NCBI GenBank assembly: GCA_025456495.1
Contig: JALOKO010000165.1
Coordinates: 1 to 7,753 of the forward strand
DNA length: 7,753 nt
Reading direction: 5' to 3'
From: Bryobacterales bacterium
GTDB lineage: Bacteria > Acidobacteriota > Terriglobia > Bryobacterales > Bryobacteraceae
In this document: positions 1 through 5,068 of the stretch, piece after piece
Numbering within the stretch: position 1 is the first letter of the stretch
Layout of the letters: every line of letters starts with the position of its first letter
The notes under the pieces: generated by a model
What the model saw: the letters and a program-made list of their open reading frames with translations, nothing else
The model's database searches: none
What the model was told of the DNA's origin: nothing
Position numbers and translations under genes: made by a program

Positions 1-82
1 GATGGTATTGACCAGCGACAAGCTGGTTTTCACCATGGGCGAATACACGGGCAACATCCACCAAGCGGTCTTCCCGGAATAA
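1..82 (+). CDS. C-terminal fragment of an unidentified protein, possibly a beta-propeller (PD40/WD40-like) protein
   Basis: The window opens inside a plus-strand reading frame that ends at the TAA at 80-82. About 26 residues are visible, including LVFTMGEYTGNI near the end. A hydrophobic strand (LVFTM), a short turn and a GNI segment resemble the last blade of a TolB/PD40-type propeller, such as those attached to bacterial Ser/Thr kinases or periplasmic proteins. That resemblance is weak because so little is present. The fragment contains an in-frame ATG at 2-4, but a complete 26-residue gene is unlikely. It converges on the minus-strand gene ending at 134, and I see no clear terminator in the 51 bases between them. 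Confidence 0.5.
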   Translation, partial: MVLTSDKLVFTMGEYTGNIHQAVFPE

Positions 83-133
83 GGTTGAGGACGGACTGCG
101 CGGCGCACTCCATGCTTCGGCGTCCGAGCGGAT

Positions 134-391
134 CTAGCGGGTTTCGTCTTCGTCGGCTTCCTTGGGCTGTGGCGGACGACCGGTCTTGGTGCGCATCTCT
201 GGTGGGAAGTAACGGCAGAGGTGAACCACCATCGCATCGCGATAAATGGTGGTGGTGAGGTAGCGCGGCTGAGGCTCTGCCTCCTCGGCTGCGATTCGCT
301 GTCCAGCGAAGGCAAGCGCTTCGGCGAGGCTGACGCCACTCCGCCAAACAGGACGCTCCCCTGCCCGATGCAACTTCAACGCGTACTGCAT
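134..391 (-). CDS. Small hypothetical protein, 85 aa
   Basis: I do not recognise this protein. It reads from an ATG at 391-389 to a TAG at 136-134. Support for coding is indirect. The amino-acid composition is ordinary, about two thirds of codons end in G or C (typical of this GC-rich window), and a G-rich stretch (GGGGA) lies about 9 bases before the ATG. The first half has an amphipathic, Ala/Glu-rich segment (SLAEALAFAGQRIAAEE, about residues 20-36) likely to be helical. The middle (RYLTTTIYRDAMVVHLCRYF, about 43-62) looks like a beta strand or buried segment, and the tail is charged (KEADEDETR). No signal peptide or membrane helix is seen. It is the only minus-strand gene in the window. 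The frame stays open upstream of the ATG, but the extension has unnatural composition and no obvious start. It could also be a remnant. Confidence 0.45.
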   Translation of the reverse strand: MQYALKLHRAGERPVWRSGVSLAEALAFAGQRIAAEEAEPQPRYLTTTIYRDAMVVHLCRYFPPEMRTKTGRPPQPKEADEDETR

Positions 392-432
392 GCGTCTGTA
401 TCCCCGCTTCCCCCGACGAGTTTCTGAATGTA

Positions 433-445
433 TTCCGATTCGGAA
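433..445. repeat. Perfect 13-base palindrome TTCCGA-T-TCGGAA
   Basis: TTCCGA (433-438) and TCGGAA (440-445) are exact reverse complements around a single T. A second palindrome, GAAGCTTC (443-450), overlaps its right edge. It lies 42-54 bases upstream of the minus-strand gene's start and about 100 bases upstream of the rpoZ promoter. It could therefore be an operator for the small minus-strand gene. No protein is identified, and a chance palindrome cannot be excluded. Confidence 0.35.
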
Positions 446-483
446 GCTTCGGGTAGCGTCGCAGGAAAGTGCGGCGGATTCGG

Positions 484-500
484 GGCACGCCTCGCGTGCC
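484..500. repeat. Perfect 7-bp inverted repeat with 3-base loop
   Basis: GGCACGC (484-490) pairs exactly with GCGTGCC (494-500) around the loop CTC. The stem is very GC-rich. Neither side is followed by a run of T, so it does not look like an intrinsic terminator in either direction. It sits in the gap between the divergent minus-strand gene and rpoZ. Apart from this hairpin and the palindrome at 433-445, I find no gene or other feature in 392-545. Confidence 0.4.
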
Positions 501-545
501 TGTCAGCCGATGCGTCTTCGCCGCTTTCCTCTACACCGCAACCCG

Positions 546-575
546 TTGTACACCCAGAGGTTACCGGTGTACAAT
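546..575 (+). promoter_or_regulatory. Probable rpoZ operon promoter overlapping a perfect inverted repeat (candidate operator)
   Basis: A -10-like box TACAAT (570-575, five of six consensus bases) lies 17 bases downstream of a -35-like box TGTACA (547-552, four of six). Both boxes are embedded in a perfect 9-bp inverted repeat, TTGTACACC (546-554) and GGTGTACAA (566-574), separated by 11 bases. The centres of the two arms are 20 bp apart, about two helical turns, which fits a dimeric regulator. Each arm also contains the self-complementary hexamer TGTACA. Transcription would start near 582, leaving a leader of about 73 bases before rpoZ. The promoter call is from consensus matching, and the regulator is unknown. 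Confidence 0.5.
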
Positions 576-654
576 CAAAGCTTAGTAGTGCCGAAAGGCT
601 TCGCTGTCTCCAGCGCATGCGCGCGCAAGGTCTGAACGTTCCAGGATATCCACG

Positions 655-900
655 ATGAGCACTCGCCAGTACCGCGTTACCAAGACCCAGTCCACGTCCA
701 TTCCCGACGATCCGGAACGGAGCCGTTTTCGCTACATCACCGTAGCGGCTCGGCGTGCCCGGCAGTTGCAGGCCGGGGCGCGGCCCTACCTGTTGTCGGC
801 TACCAGCAAAGCCACCGCGGTCGCGATGGAAGAGGTGCGCCGGGGTCTGGTGGAGTACGAAGTGCTGTCGGCGGAAGCGCTCGCCAGTATGGCCCAGTAG
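655..900 (+). CDS. rpoZ: DNA-directed RNA polymerase omega subunit
   Basis: This gene encodes the small omega subunit of RNA polymerase, which helps fold and hold the beta' subunit during core assembly. The 81-residue length fits the family. The conserved core is visible: RFRYITVAARRARQL (about residues 24-38) matches the omega R-(F/Y)-x-L-(V/T)-x-x-A-A-x-R-A-R-Q-L motif, followed by GARP and the segment KATAVAMEEVRRGLVEYE (about 52-69), equivalent to the usual K-x-x-x-I-A-L-x-E-I-x-x-G region. The ATG at 655 has an AGGA at 643-646, eight bases upstream. It heads the rpoZ-coaBC-udg cluster. In many bacteria gmk lies directly upstream of rpoZ, but here that position is a repeat-bearing gap. 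The N-terminus (first 20 residues) is polar and Thr/Ser-rich. Confidence 0.93.
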   Translation: MSTRQYRVTKTQSTSIPDDPERSRFRYITVAARRARQLQAGARPYLLSATSKATAVAMEEVRRGLVEYEVLSAEALASMAQ

Positions 901-944
901 GGGCGGGGAACCTGCGTCCGTGGTAGGTGTTACCCTGGCGCCCA

Positions 945-973
945 CGTGCTGAAGGGGGCCAGCACGATCTTTT
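945..973 (+). terminator. Candidate attenuator or intrinsic terminator between rpoZ and coaBC
   Basis: CGTGCTG (945-951) pairs perfectly with CAGCACG (960-966) around an 8-base loop, and the T-rich tract ATCTTTT (967-973) follows directly. This is the form of a modest Rho-independent terminator. A competing pairing, GGGGCC (955-960) with GGCCCC (980-985), uses part of the loop and arm and cannot form together with it. That is the arrangement of a terminator and antiterminator. It could set the ratio of rpoZ to coaBC transcript. The 7-bp stem and short T run make this a candidate only. Confidence 0.4.
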
Positions 974-1006
974 CCCGTCGGCCCCGTCGCCACGAAAGAG
1001 GAGTCC

Positions 1007-2218
1007 ATGCGAGTTGCCTTGGGGGTTTCCGGTGGCATTGCCGCCTACAAAGCCGCTGAGCTTGCGCGCTTGTTGATGGAAGACGGGCACTCCGTGCAGT
1101 GCGTGTTGACCTCCTCGGCGCAGGAGTTCATTCGCCCCCTCACCTTTGCCGCGCTTACCGGACGCAAGGTAATCACTGACCTGTTCCATGCCAGCTCCGG
1201 CGAGGATGTGCTTGCCAGCGCGGTGGAGCACATTGCGGTGGCCCAGGAAAACGATGTGCTGCTGGTTGCCCCGGCTACGGCGGGCATTCTGGCCAAGTTC
1301 GCGCACGGACTTGCCGACGATTTTCTCAGCACACTGTATCTGGCGTTCGAGGGTCCGGTGGTTGTGGCGCCCGCGATGAATACAGCCATGTGGGGGCATG
1401 CGGCCACCCAGACGAATCTGGCGATGCTGGCAGCGCGTGGTCATGTGGTGGTGGATCCGGGCGTCGGGCACCTGGCCTGCGGGACCGTGGGGCCGGGGCG
1501 TCTGGCGGAACCGGCGATCATCGCCGCCGCCATCCAAGCCATCGCCCACCCCTTGCGTGACCTTGCCGGAGAGGTTTGCCTGATCACGGCCGGACCGACG
1601 CAGGAACCGTTGGATCCGGTCCGCTACCTGACCAACCGCTCCAGCGGCAAGATGGGATATGCGCTGGCTAGCGCCGCCCATGCCCGTGGCGCGCGGGTGA
1701 TTCTGGTGAGCGGACCCGTGGACCTGCCCGCGCCGGAGGGTGTCGAGCGCGTCCGTGTGCGCACGGCCCAGGAAATGCGCGATGCGGTCATGCAGCGTCT
1801 TCCGGAATCCACCATCATCATCAAGGCCGCGGCGGTGGCGGACTTCCAGTTGGAGGAGGTTCCCCGGCAAAAGGTGAAGAAGACCTCAGCCCGATTCTCA
1901 TTGGAACTGGTTCCCACGCCCGATATCCTGGCTGAGGTGGGTTCCATTCGCGGCGAGCGGTTGCTGGTTGGCTTTGCGGCCGAGACGCAGAACCTGGAGC
2001 AGGAGGCGCGTCGAAAGCTGGAGTCCAAGCGATGTGACATGGTGGTGGCGAACCTGGTGGGCGGCGAAGGCGTAGGCTTCGAAAGCGATGACAATGAGGT
2101 GCTGTTGGTAACCCGCCGCAATGGGTCAATCGCCGTGCCACGCGCCTCCAAGCTGGCGGTGTCGCACCGTATTCTGGAAGAGTGCCTGAAGCTGCGGTTG
2201 GTGGGCCAGCCCGCGTAA
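1007..2218 (+). CDS. coaBC: Bifunctional phosphopantothenoylcysteine decarboxylase / phosphopantothenate-cysteine ligase
   Basis: This cytoplasmic enzyme carries out two steps of coenzyme A synthesis. The CoaB half joins cysteine to 4'-phosphopantothenate using CTP, and the FMN-dependent CoaC half decarboxylates the product to 4'-phosphopantetheine. The 403 residues are almost co-linear with the E. coli enzyme. In the CoaC half (about 1-180) there is the flavin-binding start GVSGGIAAYK (6-15), His75, Asn125 in PAMNTAMW, and Cys158 in HLACG. In the CoaB half (about 190-395) there is ITAGPTQEPLDPVRYLTNRSSGK with Asn210, AAAVADF (274-280), and Lys289 in the KVKK loop. All expected catalytic residues are present. 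The ATG at 1007 follows a strong AGAGGAG ribosome site (997-1003). A 106-base gap with a possible attenuator separates it from rpoZ. Confidence 0.96.
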   Translation: MRVALGVSGGIAAYKAAELARLLMEDGHSVQCVLTSSAQEFIRPLTFAALTGRKVITDLFHASSGEDVLASAVEHIAVAQENDVLLVAPATAGILAKFAHGLADDFLSTLYLAFEGPVVVAPAMNTAMWGHAATQTNLAMLAARGHVVVDPGVGHLACGTVGPGRLAEPAIIAAAIQAIAHPLRDLAGEVCLITAGPTQEPLDPVRYLTNRSSGKMGYALASAAHARGARVILVSGPVDLPAPEGVERVRVRTAQEMRDAVMQRLPESTIIIKAAAVADFQLEEVPRQKVKKTSARFSLELVPTPDILAEVGSIRGERLLVGFAAETQNLEQEARRKLESKRCDMVVANLVGGEGVGFESDDNEVLLVTRRNGSIAVPRASKLAVSHRILEECLKLRLVGQPA

Positions 2219-2260
2219 GGACCGGTGGTTTGACGACGCCCGGAAGTCGGCTTGGAAGCA

Positions 2261-3385
2261 ATGACTCCCAACGAACTGATTCGCGAACTCGAATATCTGC
2301 GCGACCTGGGTTTGGACGGCATGTACCTGCCCGAAGGGGTGCAGACGTTGGTGGCGCTTGTGCAGGGCAAGTCGGGGGGTGTCCCGCGTGGGGGTGTCCC
2401 GCGTGGGGGTGTCGCGCGCGGGGGCGCCGCTGCAAGTCCGGTTGATGCGCTTGCCAAGCCGGTGACCGCCGGCGGACCCCAGCCGCAGGTCAGCCGTCCG
2501 GCGTCGGCCGCAGCGCCGCCCGCAGCGCCGCCCGCTCAGCCGCCCGCGACGCCGCCCGCGACGCCGCCCGCAGCGCCGCCCGTCACCGGTCCTGCCCGAG
2601 AGGGAGGGCTGACGTTGCCGCCGCTGCTTTCCTCGCAGTTGCTCTCGCCGTCACTCAAGACGATGTTGAGCGGAAGCCCTGGGAGCGCGACGCCGAACGC
2701 CAATCCGGGCGCCCTCACGCCATCGGCGTCCGCAGGCGGAGGAACGGCCCAGCCGCTGGATATGTATCACGCAATGGGACTGCAGCCTGAAGACGACAGC
2801 CTGGATCGCATTCGCCAGGACATTGGTGATTGCAAGCGATGCCGACTGTGTCAGGACCGTACCAACATCGTATTCGGCTCAGGCAATCTGCAGGCAAAGC
2901 TCGTGTTTGTGGGTGAAGGCCCCGGTGAGGATGAGGACCTTAGCGGGCTACCCTTTGTGGGCCGAGCGGGCCAACTGTTGACCCGGATGATCGAAGGCAC
3001 CGCGGAGAAGGAAGGGATCCCGATCCTGCGTAAGGATGTCTACATCTGCAATGTGGTGAAGTGCCGTCCGCCCAAGAATCGAAAGCCGGAGGCCGACGAA
3101 ATGGAGATCTGCGGCCAGTTTCTGTACCGGCAACTGGCGGTACTGCAACCGAAGGCGATTTGCGTGCTTGGCGCCACCGCCGCTCAGGCGCTGCTGAATA
3201 CCAAGGAGAAGATGGGCGACATGCGGGGGCAGTGGCAGCGTTGGCGGGACATCCCCGTGATGGTTACCTATCACCCGTCGTTCCTATTGCGCGCCTACAG
3301 CCCGGACGCCAAGCGCCTGACCTGGGAAGACCTCAAGAAGGTGCTGCACTTTGTGTATGACGATCCGGCGAACCTCCCCGGATAG
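2261..3385 (+). CDS. udg: Family-4 (4Fe-4S) uracil-DNA glycosylase with long low-complexity N-terminal extension
   Basis: The C-terminal part (about 175-370) is a family-4 uracil-DNA glycosylase, which removes uracil from DNA to begin base-excision repair. Numbering is from the ATG at 2261 (374 aa). Four cysteines match the cluster ligands of this family: Cys191 and Cys194 (CKRC), Cys268 (VKCRPP) and Cys284, with the characteristic 16-residue spacing of the last pair. The uracil-pocket motif GEGPGEDED is at 218-226, PFVGRAG follows, and the HPS motif is at 338-340. Family members are often only about 200 residues. Here about 170 residues precede the domain: a helical start (NELIRELEYLRDLGLDG), a Gly/Arg pentapeptide repeat, an Ala/Pro repeat and a Gly/Ser/Pro linker. 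A TTG at 2252 (adding three residues) is an alternative start with GGAAG (2242-2246) five bases upstream. The ATG has only a very close GGAAG (2254-2258). It lies 42 bases after coaBC and is probably cotranscribed. Confidence 0.9.
   Translation: MTPNELIRELEYLRDLGLDGMYLPEGVQTLVALVQGKSGGVPRGGVPRGGVARGGAAASPVDALAKPVTAGGPQPQVSRPASAAAPPAAPPAQPPATPPATPPAAPPVTGPAREGGLTLPPLLSSQLLSPSLKTMLSGSPGSATPNANPGALTPSASAGGGTAQPLDMYHAMGLQPEDDSLDRIRQDIGDCKRCRLCQDRTNIVFGSGNLQAKLVFVGEGPGEDEDLSGLPFVGRAGQLLTRMIEGTAEKEGIPILRKDVYICNVVKCRPPKNRKPEADEMEICGQFLYRQLAVLQPKAICVLGATAAQALLNTKEKMGDMRGQWQRWRDIPVMVTYHPSFLLRAYSPDAKRLTWEDLKKVLHFVYDDPANLPG
2375..2419 (+). repeat. Three 15-base tandem repeats inside the glycosylase gene
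   Basis: The unit GGGGGTGTCCCGCGT occurs exactly at 2375-2389 and 2390-2404. A third copy at 2405-2419 has three changes (GGGGGTGTCGCGCGC), and a degenerate fourth start (GGGGG) follows at 2420. The unit is five codons long and encodes GGVPR, GGVPR, GGVAR and then GGAAA, so copy number can change without breaking the frame. It gives a basic, flexible segment just after the N-terminal helical part of the protein. Confidence 0.9.
2510..2581 (+). repeat. Six 12-base tandem repeats encoding an Ala/Pro linker
   Basis: Six consecutive 12-base units close to GCAGCGCCGCCC run from 2510 to 2581. Units 1, 2 and 6 are identical, units 4 and 5 are identical to each other (GCGACGCCGCCC), and unit 3 is GCTCAGCCGCCC. 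They encode AAPP, AAPP, AQPP, ATPP, ATPP and AAPP. The result is a stiff, extended proline-rich tether between the N-terminal segment and the catalytic domain. The 12-base period keeps the frame, so length variation between strains is likely. Confidence 0.9.
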
Positions 3386-3399
3386 CCCTTGTCTCTGCT

Positions 3400-3472
3400 G
3401 GGGGGCTTCGCCTCTCGGGTAGGAGTGGCGCCGAATGGCCGTGGACAGCGCGCGATGGGCCAGCGAGCCCCC
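3400..3472 (+). other. Possible long-range stem-loop in the gap after the glycosylase gene
   Basis: The gap from 3386 to 3510 holds no gene I can support. Its one visible structure is a G-rich arm (3400-3411, GGGGGGCTTCGC) that can pair with GCGAGCCCCC (3463-3472) through about ten base pairs with two single-base bulges, closing a loop of about 50 bases. No T-run follows on either strand, so it is not a clear terminator. It might be a structured 3' end of the upstream transcript or chance pairing in GC-rich DNA. Confidence 0.25.
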
Positions 3473-3510
3473 AACAATCAAACCTTGGATAGATGCCAGC
3501 CGCGCTAAGT

Positions 3511-3590
3511 TCTGCTGGGACGACGGGGGCAGGGCTGGGACGACGGGGGCCGGGCTGGGACGACGGGGGTCCTGTTGGGACGACGGCGGG
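3511..3590 (+). repeat. Four 20-base G-rich tandem repeats upstream of the lipoprotein gene
   Basis: Four units with an exact 20-base period fill 3511-3530, 3531-3550, 3551-3570 and 3571-3590. The shared core is CTGGGACGACGGGGG, with changes mainly in the first four bases of each unit and in the last copy (TTGGGACGACGGCGG). The plus strand contains many runs of three to five G separated by two to five bases (GGG, GGGGG, GGG, GGG, GGGGG and so on), so it meets the usual G-quadruplex pattern. The array ends 23 bases before the GTG start at 3614. It lies outside any supported gene and so is in the promoter or leader of the lipoprotein gene. Confidence 0.92.
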
Positions 3591-3602
3591 GCTTGTTAAG
3601 AT
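3575..3602 (+). promoter_or_regulatory. Weak candidate promoter for the lipoprotein gene
   Basis: TTGGGA (3575-3580) and TAAGAT (3597-3602) match four of six bases each of the -35 and -10 consensus, with a 16-base spacer. The -35-like box arises only in the fourth 20-base repeat, because that copy has TTGGGA where the others have CTGGGA. A start near 3609 would give an almost leaderless transcript for the GTG at 3614. The evidence is weak, and transcription could instead read through from upstream. Confidence 0.22.
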
Positions 3603-3613
3603 AACGGCAGGAA

Positions 3614-4906
3614 GTGTCCCCACTGCGTCTTCATCGTTGGATTAGTTGCTGGGCCAAGGTGCTGCCCGTTCTGACGTTGGCGTTTTGGGGATGCGCGCCC
3701 GCTCCGGAAAGCACGCCTGCGCTGGGCAGCGCCTATGTGGGTTCAATCCATCTGAAGGTGTATGCCGAGTTGGCGCCGCAGGCTGCCGTGACCGGTGAGC
3801 TTCCATTCGGCCAGCGGGTTGACCTGTTGCGCCGACGCCGCAACTTCTACCTGGTGCGGAACTCCGACGGGGTTGAGGGCTGGACACATCGCAGCGGTTT
3901 ATTCAATGAACGTCAGGTGAGTGAGGTGAATGCGCTGGCGCGCCTGGCCGCGGAGAGTCCCGCGCAGGGGGAGGCGACAGTCTACTCGCCATTGAACGCG
4001 CACAACCATCCCAACCGCCTGGCCCCGTCCATCTTCCAGATTCAGGAGGGCGATGTAGTGAAGGTGATTGCGCATGAGCGCCATCCACGCGCGCCGTTCG
4101 ACGCGGGTCCGCTGCTGGATGGGGCTTCCGGGCGTGCAAGCACGAGTCGCCCCAACACAGACCAGGAACCCGAAGAGGAGATCCAGCCCCCCACTCCGCC
4201 TCCGCCGCCGGAACCGCCCCCGGCCTGGATGAGGCTGTCGGGCTTGAGTGCGGAGCGCATCCTCCAACTGGAAGCGGAGGGCGTTGTGGATGAGCACCGA
4301 TCCACGATTCCCCGTGCATCGGGCGACCTCTGGAGTTTGGTGCGCAACGCGGAGGGTCTGGCTGGATGGGCGTTGCACGCGCGACTGAGTCCGGCGATTC
4401 CAGAGCGGGTGCTGCAGTATGCCGAGGGCGCACGGGTGACCTCCTACTTTTCGTTGGGCCAGGCCAATAGCGCGGGTACCGCGCACCACTGGTTGTGGAC
4501 CACCCTTTCCTCGAACGACGTGGCTTTCCCCTTCGACAGCTTTCGCGTCTTCACCTGGAACAACCGCCTGTCGCGCTACGAGACGGCGTTGATCCAGCGT
4601 GGCGTGGAGGGCTATCTTCCCGTGGAGGTCTCCCCACAAGAGGGTGGACTGGTGCGGTTCCGGATTGCAGTGCGGGAACGGCAGGGCATCCTTCATCGAA
4701 AGACCTACGAGCTGAACGGGTTGCGCGTCCGCCTGGTGCAAAGCGTACCCTGGCCAAATTTTGATCCGCTGAAGCAGCCACCCATCATGCAGCGCCTGCC
4801 CGAACCGGCCTTCGACGGCCGGCCCACTCCCATCCCGCAGTTGACCTTTTGGGATCGTGTCCTGCAGAGCCCGGGGCGGCTCTGGCGGAGCCTTGGCGGA
4901 AGCTGA
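3614..4906 (+). CDS. Probable lipoprotein with two SH3-like segments
   Basis: This is a 430-residue protein with a basic start, a hydrophobic stretch (VLPVLTLAFWG, about 16-26) and Cys27 followed by APAPES. It looks like a signal peptide with an imperfect lipobox (FWGC), suggesting export and lipid anchoring. Residues about 40-98 resemble a bacterial SH3-like domain, ending in VRNSDGVEGW. A parallel element, LVRNAEGLAGW (242-252), marks the end of a second SH3-like region (about 120-258). This second region is interrupted by an acidic and proline-rich insert (about 168-204). The C-terminal third (about 264-385) is beta-rich, unrecognised, and has many aromatic residues (HHWLWTT, FRVFTWNN). 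The GTG at 3614 is the first usable start after an in-frame TAA at 3602-3604, but AGGAAG (3608-3613) directly abuts it, so initiation may be unusual. A role at the cell wall is inferred from the domain type only. Confidence 0.75.
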   Translation: MSPLRLHRWISCWAKVLPVLTLAFWGCAPAPESTPALGSAYVGSIHLKVYAELAPQAAVTGELPFGQRVDLLRRRRNFYLVRNSDGVEGWTHRSGLFNERQVSEVNALARLAAESPAQGEATVYSPLNAHNHPNRLAPSIFQIQEGDVVKVIAHERHPRAPFDAGPLLDGASGRASTSRPNTDQEPEEEIQPPTPPPPPEPPPAWMRLSGLSAERILQLEAEGVVDEHRSTIPRASGDLWSLVRNAEGLAGWALHARLSPAIPERVLQYAEGARVTSYFSLGQANSAGTAHHWLWTTLSSNDVAFPFDSFRVFTWNNRLSRYETALIQRGVEGYLPVEVSPQEGGLVRFRIAVRERQGILHRKTYELNGLRVRLVQSVPWPNFDPLKQPPIMQRLPEPAFDGRPTPIPQLTFWDRVLQSPGRLWRSLGGS

Positions 4907-4976
4907 GGCTCGCCTGCAAACGTAAATGGGATCACCAACTGTTCATGCCCGCGGCGGTCCTTCAGGGAGACTAACG

Positions 4977-4982
4977 TATACT
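4977..4982 (+). promoter_or_regulatory. Candidate -10 box upstream of gpmA
   Basis: TATACT matches five of six bases of the -10 consensus and lies 86 bases before the gpmA start. No convincing -35 box is found 15-19 bases upstream, so it would need an activator or is chance. The rest of the 4907-5068 gap is GC-rich and has no other feature I can support. Confidence 0.3.
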
Positions 4983-5068
4983 GGCATTTGGGCCTCGCCT
5001 GGCGGGCTTGCCGAGTGCATCGGCGATCGCCCGGCGCAGGTCTGGGGCCATCTCTCAGGACGGTAATC

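Noticed and set aside
428..658. Open plus-strand frame of 76 codons whose TGA overlaps the rpoZ ATG (ATGA), including a possible 13-codon upstream ORF from 617
   Set aside because: The frame shows no third-position GC preference, no ribosome site and a Ser-rich unnatural start. It crosses the likely promoter, and the ATGA overlap is common by chance.
376..1038. Long minus-strand open frames opposite rpoZ and coaBC
   Set aside because: They are shadows of well-supported plus-strand genes in GC-rich DNA, with low-complexity, Arg/Pro/His-rich translations.
3485..3511. TTGGAT and TAAGTT as a promoter upstream of the 20-bp array
   Set aside because: The -10-like box matches only three of six bases and the spacer is 15, too poor to support.
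4895..4914. Bulged hairpin over the lipoprotein stop codon (GGCG...CGCC)
   Set aside because: The stem is short, has a two-base bulge and no T-run follows, so it is not a convincing terminator.
5021..5032. GGCGATCGCC palindrome resembling the cyanobacterial HIP1 element
   Set aside because: Only one copy is present in 7.7 kb. HIP1 is meaningful only when highly repeated, and a single 10-base palindrome is expected by chance in GC-rich DNA.
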